Source: Panorpa germanica (lineage: Eukaryota; Arthropoda; Insecta; Mecoptera; Panorpidae). Taken from it: a stretch of 64,000 nucleotides of DNA. Below the pieces are notes generated by a model. That model ran no database searches. It saw nothing but the letters and a program-made list of their open reading frames with translations, and was not told the origin of the DNA. Positions 11,221 through 24,106 of the stretch are shown here, one piece after another; positions within the stretch are counted from its first letter, which is position 1, and each line of letters starts with the position of its first letter. Location: the NCBI GenBank assembly GCA_963678705.1, contig OY783220.1, positions 10,747,001 through 10,811,000 on the forward strand. Direction: 5' to 3'. The translations under genes and the position numbers were made by a program.

Positions 11221-13259
11221 ATGGTGCTTTTGTTAAGCAAACAGTTACGTCGACGATTCATCTCATCTATTATCATATTTATGATAGACCACACGACAAT
11301 TTTCTGGAAAAGTACTGCTCCGATTCAAAATATCCGTTTGCTATTTCTTATCTTGAATATGTTTTATCATTTTTATTTCCGTCAAAACAATATTTATCTT
11401 CAATAACGGCTTTGTGAACCATGACAATTAAAATAGTCACTTTAATTATTAAAGAGTTTCAAAGTTATAAAAGTTCTAACAATATAAATCCGAGCAATAT
11501 TTATATAAGAATCTCATCTCCAAACCATAATTTAAACTGTAACATCATCCTAGTCTCCTGTTTAGAATGTATTCTTTGTAAATTTATTGTTCGACAATGT
11601 TACTAGCAGTAAAAATATTTATTGGAGCTTTCCAAGGGGATCATTACAATCTCAACACTTTATGGACTTTAAAGATGGAACAAAGTATCACTTTCTCCAC
11701 CTCTGCTATGTTTGACGTAAAAAATAGTTAACGCGTGAGTTTCTTGAATCCGCGTACCAAGTTGTAAATGATCGTGCTCTGACAGAACCGCTTCAGGAAT
11801 TTTTCTCGAAGAAATTAATTTATTAGCAGAGGAAAGAAGACACATATAAAGATTCAAATGAATCACCTGATAAATTACTAGCAGAAATGATATACTCATA
11901 GTTTTCTATATTTTCAACTTATTTTATTTCTATTTATAAATCAATTTCGTGTACTCTCTTCTCTCCTAGTACGCCTCTGTCTCCTGAAGCTGAACGGGTG
12001 CTGTTCTGCGAATACGAAAGAGTGTCAGGAGTGCGTTTTAGTGCCACGAACGTGTGTGATTTATTAGGATATATTATTTTTGTTTAAAATATAACTTTTT
12101 GAACTTTTCGTGACACGCATGGTGTTATTTTATTATTTTTTATATATTTTTGTGCGTCTGTTTTATGACATGTTTTAACTTACAAAAAGAATATTGATGA
12201 TGTACGTTTTGTTTTAATTTTATTTTATTTTCTTTGCAAAAATAGATGCGAAACAAACTATTTCTCTTTATGAAATGAAAGCTTTGTAGTTTATGAAACA
12301 ATTTTAGGAAATTCAGAGAGTGATAAATACGTGCCAAGTAGAAAATTGTCTTGCACTGTAGTTACACACTTGCTAGCTTACTACGAGCTAATTAAAGTGT
12401 TACACTGTCTATCTGGATATATAAACCATAATCTTTTACTCCCACTATAACGCCCGTCCCAATCTGAATGTGGGCGAGTGATTTTATTAAGTAAACTAAT
12501 TGAAAAACATGGCTCAGTATTCCTTAGTTTGTTGTACTTGCATATTTAGTTGAAAGTAAGCTAAGATAATAAAGTATTCAAGTGTAAGGTTAAATCTATG
12601 ATTCTATAAGTTCAATTTCTGATATTCGAATTTGGGGCTTTATTCCTGAGTCTTGCGAACAATGATCGTGATCGAACAGATCTGATTTATATGAGTGAAA
12701 CATTTTATGAATCACTTTTAAACCCCTGAAAAACACGATGAAGCATCCTAAATATTGCAAATCTTTGTACTTTTTAGGAATTAATTTATACCGGTTACAT
12801 ACTTTCATTTTTTAAGTTTTTCATAAAAGATATCTTCATTTTTCTTTAATTGATTGATATATACTGTAATTGTGGAATACAGAAATAACTATGACTATGA
12901 CACGATTCCCTTAATTAAAACCGACATTTTCAATGGCAAACTAATTTTTTACAAAATAATTTATGTGGTATTCAAACATCTGGCAAATAAACAAAACTGA
13001 ATTAGAAATACATTTCAAATTAGACATAAAAGATGGCTCTGAGATCGTATTTTTAGTAATAAAATAACAAACACTAAAAGAAATCAACCAAAAACACTTT
13101 GGTAGTGATGAATATTCAGTCGATTTCACTAAATTCGAATAAGAAGAAGAATAAAAACAAATCAGACAGTTTCCATAGTAAGAAATCTGAAATCTTTTCG
13201 AAAAGAGAAAGTAAAATCAAGGTTTAATCGAATTTTGTTACCCTCCTCAAAGTTGTTCT
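11221..13259. other. No recognised feature
   Basis: AT-rich intron. A GC-richer patch at 11960-12060 was inspected for a tRNA or exon and shows neither. No repeat shared with the rest of the window was noticed. Confidence 0.4.
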
Positions 13260-13260
13260 G

Positions 13261-13358
13261 TTAACTTGTAACGGGCTACGGTGCTACGCGTCTACGCCGT
13301 AGCTCCTACTATAGCACTAGCGTAGCATTACGAAACCGTAGCACCGTAGCGGTGGGGC
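13261..13358. repeat. CGTAG-rich patch 1
   Basis: GC-rich island with many copies of CGTAG, CTACG and TACG words in both orientations (for example CTACGCCGTAGCTCC and CCGTAGCACCGTAGCGG). Similar patches occur at 23052-23215, 24518-24660 and 32220-32410. They look like a decayed short-unit satellite. Confidence 0.5.
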
Positions 13359-13729
13359 CTGTCAATAATGGATGTACATATATCATAGCACAAGTCTTTA
13401 AAATTTCATATGTGATCGAATTATATAATAAAGCAATAAAAATTACACTTTGTTTCCATATCAAAGGACTTCCGCTTTAAAGAAAAATCAAAGGAAAGTC
13501 AGAGAGTTATTGGCTTAGAATATACTACCAATAAAGAAATAGAATATACTACCAAAGAAAAGTTATTATAGGGAAGAATTGAAAGATATTTACAGCATAA
13601 CTGAGACCCCTATCTTGCAACTTTTTAACGACACTCTTAAATATTAGACAAACTTATTTCGCTCCTTAAGGTAGTTACTAATAAAACCACTTCTTTACAG
13701 AATTTAATTAAATTTGAATATGATATTAA

Positions 13730-14186
13730 GTATCATTCCCACTCACTGCTTTAATTTAATTTAAATTGTTTTGCCTTGTTAGCACAGTAATTTAATTTAT
13801 TTTTAAATTTTCTTAGTTTTTAAAAAAAAAAATTAAAAATATTAAATTAAGAAAAACTATATTATATTATAACCTCCAAAATGTGACAACCTGTCAAAAT
13901 GCAGTAGGATTTACTTTTAAAAGAAGTTCAATGTTAGTTTTTGAAAAATATAAAAGTGAAAACAATTTCTATTACTAATTGTTATTAAAAATAACAATTT
14001 TAATTATTTCACATACAACTTTGTCGAACTGTAAAAATTTATATTACGAACGATGCATACACACCAACTAAATTAACTAAGACACAAATTTGAAAAGGAA
14101 GGCTTAAACGAAAACCTGAAATCTAGATTACAATATTAAATAAAAACAGTAAATTAAATATCTAAACAGTGAGTGGGAATGAGGCT
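13730..14186 (+). mobile_element. TTAA-flanked MITE, GTATCATTCCCACTCACTG family, copy A
   Basis: TTAA (13726-13729) precedes GTATCATTCCCACTCACTG. CAGTGAGTGGGAATGAGGC is followed, after one extra T, by TTAA (14187-14190). About 457 bp, AT-rich, non-coding. Central landmark words are AACCTCCAAAATGTGACA and TGCAGTAGGATTTAC, shared with the other copies. Confidence 0.85.
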
Positions 14187-14190
14187 TTAA

Positions 14191-16008
14191 TATAAGTATT
14201 TTTATTATAAAATTTCAAATCTTTTGACCAGCTGTGTAGCGAGATATTAATATATATAAAATGCATCGTTTTCACGCATATCTCGATGGTTCTACAGGTT
14301 TTTTAAAAATAGAACTAATATGTAATACTGAAATAAATTAGAAAAGTTAACCATTTTTTAGACTGTTTGCAGTGAACAACGCAGCCATATTTCTCAGCAG
14401 TGCTATTATATTTAGTTTAATTTCACTAACATTTTATTTTCGTTGACTTGGATGGCCAACACATCATCTACATTTACTTCTAACTTATTTCTTAGAAATA
14501 AATGCAATTCAGTGATTGCCATCTTATATTCAACATTAACAAATTCCACTCTCATTGTGTTTTTTCTGTTTTGTTCCATTCTATTGTCTTATTTCACTTC
14601 ACTTTAAATTTAAACTATTTATTTTTGTTTATAAAATAAACAACGATCAATGATTTCATAGCAGTATTTCGTTTTACTGGAGTAATCAAAAAAAGATGTT
14701 TACCCATCAGTGGTCGGATCGAGACTCCTATATTTAGTTTGTTTGTGTATCTACTTATAATTTGACATATATTGAATACAATCCAACTATGCAAATAAAT
14801 TTGAATCGGTAATATCGAAAATGAAACATTTAAATAAACCATATACAACAAAAATATGTAAAAGACAAAGTAAATATGCATAATGCATTTAAATCCGGGT
14901 TCTAATAATAACTGTTTCCTATTACCATCCCCCACCCCGCTTATCCTTCGCTAATAATGATTGAACCACCAAATAGAAAAGGATCTGACACTAATCACTT
15001 AATTCTAACAGAAGACTCACCTCCTGGAACGTACGACTGCCACCGCCTTACATTCATCTTCTTTATTACATTATATTAAGTAAAATAAATTTATTTCCTT
15101 TAATTAAATTAAATAGATGTTTCCATGTCACATATACATCCACATATGATTCAGTATCATATACGAGTTAGTGGTGTTCATAACGCAAATAAAGATGAAA
15201 GAATATAAAACATCGATGTATTACAAGCTTGTCATACACAAGTTATTCTAAGATGACGATTAAATCGAAAATCTGTAGTAGAAAGGAACTTATCATCAGG
15301 GTTTACGCCGTCAGTTCTTAAAAACGCGAATCTAGCTAGAAAAAATTAAAAACCGTTCACTACATCAGTCCATTTCTGTTAAGTAAATATAGATAACTAT
15401 ATCTTAGTAGTTTATATTATATCTTTTGTCTAACGTTATCAATAATACACCTACATTCGTGAAATATTGTCAGTTACTACTTGAAATGAAATAATTTCTG
15501 GAATTGATTGAGGTTAACACATTCCCAGATAGTTATACTATACTCTGAAGAAATAATTAGAAGTCGATCTAAGTTTATTTACTTTATCGGGATCTGCACG
15601 ACTTTTCATATGCTTAGTTAATATAGAATCTCACAAGTAGGTCATTTAAATATATTTTGAAAGTGGAAAAAATATTTTTTTAAATGAGAAATATAGATCA
15701 AACCTTGAGGAAACGTATCCCATATACAAAAAAGAAAACAGTTTTATAGAAAATTATTCACAGTTAAAAGTATAAACGATGAATAATTCAATTTGTTTCA
15801 AAAAAAGTTTGATTTTCTAGCTGTCCTTGTGGTGAGTGTAATACCGAAACCAAAACAGATTATTTTTCTAAGCTAGGCAGATATTTAACAATTATTTTCT
15901 GCAAATCAATTTAACATCTATCTCTAACACTCAGTTATGATTAGTCCCAGGTTTGACTGACAAAAAATTAACTCATTAAATGATAAACAAATCTACAAAA
16001 CACACAAT
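14191..16008. other. No recognised feature
   Basis: AT-rich intron. A 106-codon open frame on - at 14615-14935 is hydrophobic and low in complexity and looks like chance. No repeat recognised. Confidence 0.4.
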
Positions 16009-16020
16009 TAATGCGAAATA

Positions 16021-16392
16021 ATTTAATCTAAAAACCAAATTTAAGTAAGAAAAGATGGTTTAGAAATGAGTCCCGCAAAATTATATCAACTATAATCAGA
16101 ATCAAAAGTAATCATTGTAAAACTCCGTCACCTGTACAAAATTAATATTAAATCCGACGATAGATGTCAATGTGGTGAAGAAGAAATTTTTGGATCATAT
16201 TATATTTGAACGCATAAATTATAGTTTAGAAAGATCAAAATACAATATTGAAATATTAGATGTGATTAAAATTTTTTCTGTTAATGCTAAATTTTTCTTA
16301 AGTGTTTCAAAATTAATTAGTGAATTATTATTGTAATTATAGTTTGATGATGAATAAAAGTCAAGGCAAATAAATAAATAAATATAAAAAGA
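16021..16392 (+). mobile_element. 5'-truncated non-LTR retrotransposon 3' end with 12-bp target duplication
   Basis: Flanked by TAATGCGAAATA at 16009-16020 and 16393-16404. The 372-bp insert starts inside the RNase H ORF's downstream part and matches the 3' end of the ORF at 41515-41605 (AAATTTAAGTAAGAAAAGAT and onward). It then reads, across small indels, DDRCQCGEEE with a following H and C, the CCHC-type end of such elements. It ends with the 3' tail AAAAGTCAAGGCAAATAAAT plus further AAAT units. Confidence 0.85.
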
Positions 16393-16404
16393 TAATGCGA
16401 AATA

Positions 16405-17689
16405 TAACATAGCTGTTGAAATCGTAGTATATAATAATAAAAAGGATAAAAAAAATTAAATTATTATTAATTCATATTGCACAACACTAGTGAGTGGTAT
16501 ATTATCACGTCCGTAAAGCAGCAAGCTCGTGGAGTCGGCTCCAAGATATGAATGTACTTGATAATTTATTATCTTACATATAAATAAATATATATATTAA
16601 ATATCATATAACACCATACACTACACTGAAGAGAGTATTTTAATAATATTTCATAATTAATAAAAACTAAATTACCATAATAAATTTTTAATTATTATTA
16701 ATGTCGTTAATATTTTATATGACTTGGAATATTGCAAACATAAACTAAAAGGAGGGAGGTCGTTGTACGAACGGCTAGTGGGGTTGGAGAGGAGGTTCAA
16801 GTTATAGGGAAGAGGATATGATATATTAACATTATTAAAAGTGCTCAATATTTTATTTATGGTATTTGCTATTAACCCAAATAAATTTTGTTATTTTATC
16901 TTCATTGAGTTTGAAGTGAGGTTAAAGAATGTTCGAGAATTATTTTATAAGATCATAAAATCAATCAAAATGGACGGGAATATTAACTTACAAGTTTTGT
17001 TATAGGTAGCTAACTCACAGTGAAGGTAACTTCGATTCTTGTATTTGTAGAATCGTCACACAAAAGTTCCATAGCGACCGATCTTTCGAAAACCGTCTTT
17101 TAGAACACCCTGTCTCCAAAATAATAACTCGCTACGTAAAAAATAGACCATCATATTTCCCTCCACATTTTATACTAAGTGGATATGAACTGAATATTTT
17201 TTTATTGACTATCTGTCCAAAAGTATTACGACTATATCAGTTTTTTATATATCAATTTTATTGTGCGAAAATTTTGATATTCTGCAACATTAAAAATTAA
17301 ATTTATTCTTTTGATTATCGTCGTTGAAGTATCTGGATCATTTTCAAAAAATATTTTACGCCTTCTACAGTTTATTTTGTCCACCATGTATATATAACAC
17401 AGATAGACACAGACACATGGGGCAAGAGTATTGGTTAATACCCCATGGACCAGCCTAACAAGGATAAATATACTAACAGATGTGGTGCGAGAGGGAGAGA
17501 GAGCGTATCTACCTTCCTAAGGGGATGAGACAGTTTTTGCAGACCGAGTTGATACTTCTAAAACACATAACTCATATTTTTTACGGTACGTTATTTTTGA
17601 AAACATAAATTAATGTCGTGGACTAGTGGAATCGCTAACTGGCTGAGTATAGTTCTGAAGTTGTGAAAAGGGCGGATTCAAAATATGTA
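16405..17689. other. No recognised feature
   Basis: AT-rich intron with a GAGAG run near 17490. No gene or shared repeat recognised. Confidence 0.4.
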
Positions 17690-17699
17690 CATGGAATGA

Positions 17700-18012
17700 A
17701 AATTTAATCATACACATTAAACAGGCGATGGAAAAAGAATGAGAGCACGACAACTGAAACTACATTTACCGAGTCAGATAATGAGGATGATAGCTCGGAT
17801 TCAAAGATGGTATTGGAAAACATAACAAAGAAAAATGCGAAAAAGAAATACAAGAAAACAGAAAGAGTTACTAGAGCAACGGAAAAGAAAATAAGAATTT
17901 ATAAAAGAAATAGATGTAATTAAATTAAAATGTTAAAAGAAAATGTATATAAATATATAGTGTATATTTATTAAAGTTCTAACAACTATTGAAAGTTGAT
18001 GCACTAAAATAA
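17700..18012 (+). pseudogene. Coding-like end plus retroposon 3' tail, copy 2
   Basis: An open stretch from about 17722 reads NRRWKKNESTTTETTFTESD, then NEDDSSDSKM and a lysine-rich end before a TAA at about 17922. It is followed directly by the 3' block shared with 61-170, 34385-35055 and 38640-38712 (TAACAACTATTGAAAGTTG, then GCAC and the A-rich tail). The open stretch may be the end of the retroposon's protein. The family is not recognised. Confidence 0.4.
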
Positions 18013-19190
18013 ATATTAAAAAAAAAACAGACGTCGCTTTTCGACGGGACAAGTTCAATAATCATTTAATTATTTTCTTTTCAATATGTTTATTATTTGG
18101 ACAAAGATAGTCGTGTGGTAAAACACACGCAAGTACAAACGCACGTACACGCATTAACAAGTTTTTGTGTACTCACTAGACCCCAAATTATAATATACAA
18201 CCAAATCAGAATGTACAAAACCGCGGGCGGGGCCCATTTTTTTATTTAACCCCAACTACACATACTATAGTCCAGTACTTAAAACACCAAAAAACATTAC
18301 AATATTAATCAAGTAGAATCCTCATATTATTATTAAAATATTTGCCAGTGTAATAATCACTGTATACGGGCTATAGGAATGGATATGGTTATCATCATCC
18401 TGACACCATCCCCCACCCTCCCCCGCCTCGCTGCCCTCCTTTATGAGAGTTATCATCCCATATGGTTGACTGGTAATTGTGAACCACGTTTTAATTAAAC
18501 ACACTACCATATAATTTTCACGGCTACATAAGCGTAAAGCGAGTGGTAGCTTGTCGGACACGGGGCACGGTCGCATTAGGGTGGGAGGAGTGGGGTGTAG
18601 AGGGGCCAGGCGTCAAAATGAAACAATCACACATAAACTGATATAGGCATCGCAATGCTGATGGTAGCACATCACGAGGCTGGCACACCACAGAGGGTGG
18701 AAACTAGTAGGGGTTGCTAGCTGGTCAACGCTCATATTATCCAGATAGCGACGGCTTTACCGACGAGTATATGGCCCTAAATAAAGTCATAAATTATGAG
18801 TGACCAAATATATATACAATTTTAATAGCTATTTTATCATGGTACTTATATTTTGTTATTTTATATATACCCCTACAATGTATATGTATATGTGAGATTT
18901 ATATCCTGGAGGATACATATAAAAATACATTGTTATATTTAGAGAATAATGCAATATCAAGGAAATACTTAGAGCGGTTATATACTGAAGATACGACTGC
19001 TTTAAAAGAATCTGGATGGTCAGAAATGGATTTATCCTCTTAAAGATTCTTCGGTCTAACATACTTTTTCTTAGCTACAGTTGGTCGCTTATGAATTCTT
19101 AGTGCTACTACCCATCACAGCTTCACTTGTAGGTTGCATGGGAGCTGCAAATAGAGTCATTTCTCTGAAGTTTAGCATTGGGAAAGCGCG
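18013..19190. other. No recognised feature
   Basis: AT-rich, apart from GC-richer stretches near 18400-18640 and 18660-18780 with G runs. No ORF with family signatures. Confidence 0.4.
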
Positions 19191-19199
19191 TTTTTTCAT

Positions 19200-19390
19200 T
19201 GGTAAAATGTCAAGTGATGAAGAAGATGTGATTATAGCATACGCTTAGACGCAATCAGACGTAGAATATATTGGCTTCATCCATACATCGAAAAGAACAT
19301 TAATCGCAGATTGTTTGTTGCTGCAAGAGAGTTATCAGAGGATGATTCAGTATTTTAATCAGTATACCAAATGACTGTTGTTCAATAATA
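19200..19390 (+). pseudogene. PIF/Harbinger transposase-like N-terminal fragment
   Basis: Decayed remnant of the HARBI1/PIF type. One frame (about 19208-19246) reads MSSDEEDVIIAYA. A second frame from about 19247 reads IRRRIYWLHPYIEKN, then LFVAARELSEDDSVF, a stop and SVYQMT. The RRR-YW-HP block, the E-L-DD-F block and the Y-M end are the usual start of Harbinger-type nucleases, ahead of the DDE domain. A frameshift and stops make it non-functional. The DDE domain is absent. Downstream at 19440-19490 is a possible element end with GGTCGCATTTGC on -. Confidence 0.55.
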
Positions 19391-19773
19391 TGAACAAAAT
19401 TGACTGCCGAGCTGATATGTTGCCCAGGGTGCATGATGGTTGTTTGCCACTAAGCAAATGCGACCTTGCAGCTCCTTAGACAGAGCCTCCTCCTGTGAAG
19501 TACTAACTAATCATCGCTATTATAACGACGCTGATGCTGCACGCCTAAAAATACAATAAAACATTGAAATACAACAGCAGCGTTATCGTTTCAACATTAT
19601 ATTTACATTTATAACACTTTTCATGTATTAAGCACAGTCTAGTCAGTCTGCTAATTAGAGGTGCTAACCTTTTGTACTTAAAATCGAACTATACTCTTGT
19701 ATACGAATACCACTACCAATAATTTGACAATTTTTTCATTTCCGAAACCCGAAACATTGACTTTTTATATAGT

Positions 19774-19960
19774 GTTTCACTAAGACCTATCATTTTAAGT
19801 TTCGCACCACTTTTGAGCTGTTATTGTGGTGTCATTTGGCAGATATTGTGTTTCATCTATAACCGCAGAGTCTCTACTTTAGATTAAAATAAAAATATCA
19901 CCACTTTTCGCAAGAGTAATGCGTTTTTTTGTTGATTTAAAATGACACCTCTTGTTGAAA
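19774..19960 (-). mobile_element. MITE with TTTCAACAAGAGGTGTCATT ends, copy 1
   Basis: The right side on - reads TTCAACAAGAGGTGTCATTT, then an AAATCAACAAAAAAACGCAT stretch. The left side is a weaker inverted match. The interior block TTAAAATAAAAATATCACCA, read from the other direction, matches the copy at 60655-60835. About 187 bp. Confidence 0.6.
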
Positions 19961-20089
19961 ATCCTTTTAACTTGTGTAGACGGTAGTTTAATATACGTAG
20001 AATCATATTTTCAATGTTATTAAAACAGATAGCAAGGTCTTCAATAATTCACGATGAAATACGAATCCTCCTTAAATAATGATAACGTT

Positions 20090-20330
20090 GATAAGGGCGC
20101 GTTGGCACCTCATCGCGATGTGGCGTCTCCTGGAGATGGATGTTTCAATTATAACGCCATGCAGACGCTAAATATCAATGTGACGCCGACACCGACACCG
20201 ACGTCGTGAGTACGTGCAGGGACATACGACATACGACGCTCGACGTACGACGATATGGGTGTAAGGTAATGTGGAACAGCGTCGGGACGCCGTGCCGTGT
20301 GGATGGGACTCAGAGAAACTGTGAAATCAA
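20090..20330. repeat. GC-rich patch with GACGCCGACACCGAC-type short repeats
   Basis: Contains CGACACCGACACCGACGTCG and a run of TACGAC words (20220-20255). It may be related to the (GTCGGC)n run at 25876-25900. No ORF. Confidence 0.4.
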
Positions 20331-20486
20331 ATTAACGTGAATAATATATATATTGAGACATGTTTCCCTCAAATAGATATTTAATTCTTTATTTACTTAT
20401 AAGTGGAATTTTTCTGTGATGTCAATAAAAGTGTACTTATATTTTTATTAAATTATATTCAGTCTGTTCCAAATTTGGAATAAGTA

Positions 20487-20830
20487 TTGGGTTGGCAGGA
20501 AAGTAACTTCGGATTTGTATGTAAATTTTAAAGGAATATTCTCTTCAGTTACTAAATGATTTACTCGATTTTTTTATACTTTAAAAAATGATTATGTTGT
20601 CCAATGTTTAAACATTTATTTCTTGTTTAAATAAAGGTACTACCGCCATCTATTGTTTGTTAGTTAAATGGTGCTACTATTGACAAATCCATATAATTTT
20701 TAGATTAGAGCAACCTTCAAGGGATATGTGTCAAAATTTTATGACATTCTGACCATTATTTTAGGAATGACAGTGGTTTTAGTGACGTTACTTTCAAATC
20801 TAAGGAAACATCTGAATTTCGTATGTTGAT
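20487..20830 (+). mobile_element. Mariner-like terminus and internal fragment
   Basis: TA is followed by TTGGGTTGGCAGGAAAGTAA and CTTCGGAT, matching the general form of insect mariner ends (TTGGGTTGGCAA-AAGTA). Further in, CGCCATCTATTG and GTGCTACTATTGACAAATCC resemble other mariner-type or derived repeats; a related piece is at 33040-33160. No transposase frame is open and no opposite end was found. Confidence 0.5.
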
Positions 20831-21285
20831 TATATTTACTAAAAAAAATTACTCTTAGTTTGACAAACTCTGTACTTGAGATGATACATGTGGACATGAT
20901 GTACGAGTGATAAATTGATAGGCTCCCTAATCCCAGGAGCAGGATGATGAAGAGAGGAAGTGAGGGTGAGAAGGAAGGCAGCACAATTGCTAATATCTGG
21001 ACATGATAAACCCTACAACAATGAACAGTTTTTTTCAGAGAATACCAGAACTATTCAATATAAATGTTCATCAAAAAGTATTGTTTAAAATGTCAGCGCT
21101 TTGGCACAATAGAGGATGATGATGGTACAGGATGAGATATGTCTGCCACAGAAGAATCTCTTACAAAATTCATATCAAATATATTATTTGATGATATGCA
21201 TTTGTAATCAAATTTGTGAAGCTACAGAGATAGTTGGTATTAATAAAATTCTCAAAGCTACAACAGTATTCGTATATATTTACTT

Positions 21286-21960
21286 TTGTGTGTAATAAGG
21301 AAGAGAGGGAATGCAAAACGGGAGAAGGAAGAGAGATACCATCGTCAGAAGTGGGTAGACTAAGGGCAGAGGATGAGGAAGATGAACAAAGGAAGATACA
21401 ATACAAGATGGGAGAAAGTATTGTAAAGGAAGAGTGATAGCAGTCTCGAAAGTGGATAGACTAAGCACAGAGGGAAGTGAGGTAAGAAGCAGAAATGATA
21501 AAAGAAACAGACGTGGAGATCCAACAACAGGAGAGGATGAGGAAGATGGACGAAGGAAGATGCTATACAAGATACAGAATGTTATGGACTAAGGGATTGC
21601 CACAGCACCTGAAAAATAAGGAGAGAAAAGATGCGAAAATGATTACTAGATTCATACTGAGGAATGAAGACAGAGGCAGTAAGCATTGGAGAACAGTAGA
21701 AGAGAAATAATGCAACATTTGCGGGAAGGAATGGGAACAATTTAAACACATTAAGTATAGGGGTCAGGATAAAATGGAAAGGGAATTAAGTTTGGAGGAG
21801 TTACTGCAAGGAAGAGTATGGATGACGGAGGTAAGAAGAAAGAGAATAGAGAAGGAGGAGAAACTTTGTAAGCAGAGGAGTCGTGAGAAACTATTGCAAG
21901 AGAAGAAAGTAAAATAGATAGGTGGTGGAAGTAAAGTGGAGGCAAAGGAGGAATATTTTT
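21286..21960 (+). pseudogene. C-terminal non-LTR retrotransposon fragment, purine-rich copy with internal duplication
   Basis: Long A/G-rich stretch on +. Readable pieces include MITRFILRNEDRGSKHW, then, after a stop, CNICGKEWEQFKH (a C-x2-C and H as in the zinc knuckle), and ELSLEELLQGRVWMTEVRRK. These correspond to ARFRLGNEEKGNRYW, CRVCG and GQLLKG with RWMAEIVRRK in the copies at 53.3 and 63.4 kb. The word GGATGAGGAAGATG occurs twice about 165 bp apart (21370 and 21535), suggesting a local duplication. Stops and frame changes disable it. Confidence 0.55.
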
Positions 21961-23050
21961 TATGTAAATTAAAATGGTAAATGTTGTTGTAATTACATGT
22001 GGTATATAATAACTTATTTAAATATTAAAAGGCGTTGCGTAATGATTTTTAGTTACTTGATTCTTCAAATTGTTCGTTTCCATTCTCTTAGAGTGCCGTC
22101 TGATGCTTCCGCTGTATATATATATATATATATATACTCGTATATATAAATAATGCATCAGTGCTCACAATAAAATAAAACAAAACATGAATATTCCATT
22201 ATAACAAACGACGCCATGTCATTCCCAAATAACGTTTGGAACATGAAAAATGTTATAAAATGTAAAGTGGCATTTCCTTTTTCCGAAACACATGAGAACA
22301 CAATACTTGATGCGTCATTTGGACACCTTCATTAAAAGAAAACGTAATTGGAAAATAATTATATTAACCAAGGCGTGGATGAAACAAAATGTCCACTTTG
22401 GATTTGATTTGCTTTCTCTACGGTCAATTTCTTTCCTTGAAAAGTTAAAAATTAATTTTCTCCACCACAGCACGAAAAGTATCTTACACAAAGTAATTCC
22501 AAGGTTAATTATTTACTTCTTATATAGAAACTGTCTTCATACTTGCCAGCTTACAGCAAGTTGTTTCCAAGACTAATATTCTATTTTTATAATAGATATT
22601 GTCTTTCCTTAATTCCAATTATGTTGCAATACAGTTTCACACTCTTTAGCAATCTACAAGCTAATTACCTGAGAAAGTATTTTTAATTTTGGTATTAATT
22701 AATAAAGTACCACTTGAAGACAAGTAAATATATTTGTTTAATTAGTAATGTCGTCTTAATTACCTAAGACATCGTAAACCTCTTCCTTTTAGTTTATCTT
22801 ATCTGTAATAAAATCCCAACCAAGTACAAAACCTAGCAACAGACTTTATCGTTAGAATGTTATCATCATTTCCGAGATGTAGGAAGGGAAGAGAAGGGGG
22901 CGTGGCTTAGATTCTTCCGTCTTAACTCATATTTACTTATGTTTCAAGTATGATTAACAACATCAAGATATTTCATAAAATATTTTGTTATATTATACAA
23001 TATTTAATATCTTATATTTAATAATAATATCAAAGTCGATACAAAAACCT
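21961..23050. other. No recognised gene; TA microsatellite at 22114-22148
   Basis: AT-rich intron. An alternating TA run of about 23 bases with a further TATATATA after ACTCG is the only structured part. A 94-codon open frame at 22292-22576 shows no motif. Confidence 0.4.
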
Positions 23051-23051
23051 T

Positions 23052-23215
23052 AACGTAGCGGTATTCTACGTGCTCTGTTCTACGCCGCTACACTGCTACG
23101 ACGAGTTCTACGCCGCTACGACGGTTCTACGTTCACAACAACGATGGTTTTCCGGTTCACTCCACATTGTAGCACTACTACTAGAGGTACTAGAGTAGCA
23201 GACGTGCTGATGCTG
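23052..23215. repeat. CGTAG-rich patch 2
   Basis: Words such as CTACGCCGCTAC, GCTACGACGAG and TTCTACG are repeated many times. Same type as 13261-13358. Confidence 0.5.
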
Positions 23216-23800
23216 GGTAGGAATTCTGCAAGTGATTAATTTTATAGCACATACAATTTATATTCTGCTAAAATAACACCAGAGATAAATTAGTTTTGCT
23301 TATAACCCTACATTTATTATTATATAAGACCTTAAATGCGCGATTATAACTTTTCCGGTAACAAACCCACAACTTTTCGACTTTACTTCACTATCTATGT
23401 ATTATATATTACTAAAGAATTAACAAAATATGATTTAAACAAAAACTGTATACACTACGAATATTTCTCAATCTCTGTCTCTTTCTCTCTCCTTCAAAGT
23501 GATGTTCTTAGAATGTGGTTCATATTTCCTTTCATCAGGATCGCGCCAATGTAAAGCACTTGTTGCACATATCGTAAATGAACAGGCTGGCGTAAAGAAA
23601 CAAATTTCTTGTGTCTATCTACTCTATAGTCATATTAATACATTAATAATTTATTTTGTGGATGTCTAATTTACACATAAATAATAGCTAATAATAACAT
23701 AAGAAAAAGGGTTTTCATTTTATGATTTATTTAAAAAAATCCATTGTTTTTTAAGGTAAATTATTTAACATAAATGTGTGAACCTATAGTGGAGTTGTGC

Positions 23801-24106
23801 CTAATAACGCCCATAGTATACGTGCAGTGGGCAGTTTAACAGTTTAAAACGAAACGCTAAAATTATTTTTAAAAAGGCATCCCGAAATATCCAGGCTCAA
23901 ATGCTAAATCCGGCAAAGATCATAAACTGTATGTGGGTATGGCTAATGAAGATATGTATTTCAATTGTCCTAGAGGCTGCAACTGATTATATTTAATAAA
24001 AAAGTGTATTGCTTCTATTAGTTTTGGAAAATGTGTTCATTTAATTTTATTTCTTTGATTATTTTAGTCCGGACGTTATTTGGATTAATGGTGCCTAATA
24101 ACGCCC
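23801..24106 (+). repeat. Direct repeat GTGCCTAATAACGCCCAT, two copies
   Basis: The 18-base word GTGCCTAATAACGCCCAT occurs at about 23797-23814 and 24090-24107, roughly 290 bp apart. The sequence between is AT-rich and unrecognised. It may mark the ends of an insertion. Confidence 0.4.

Noticed and set aside
14615..14935. 106-codon hydrophobic open frame on -, possible membrane protein
   Set aside because: The hydrophobicity follows from T-rich DNA; no clear helix-loop pattern, no homologous text recognised.
23801..24106. LTRs of an LTR retrotransposon
   Set aside because: The repeat is only 18 bases, with no TG...CA ends, primer site or gag/pol text between.
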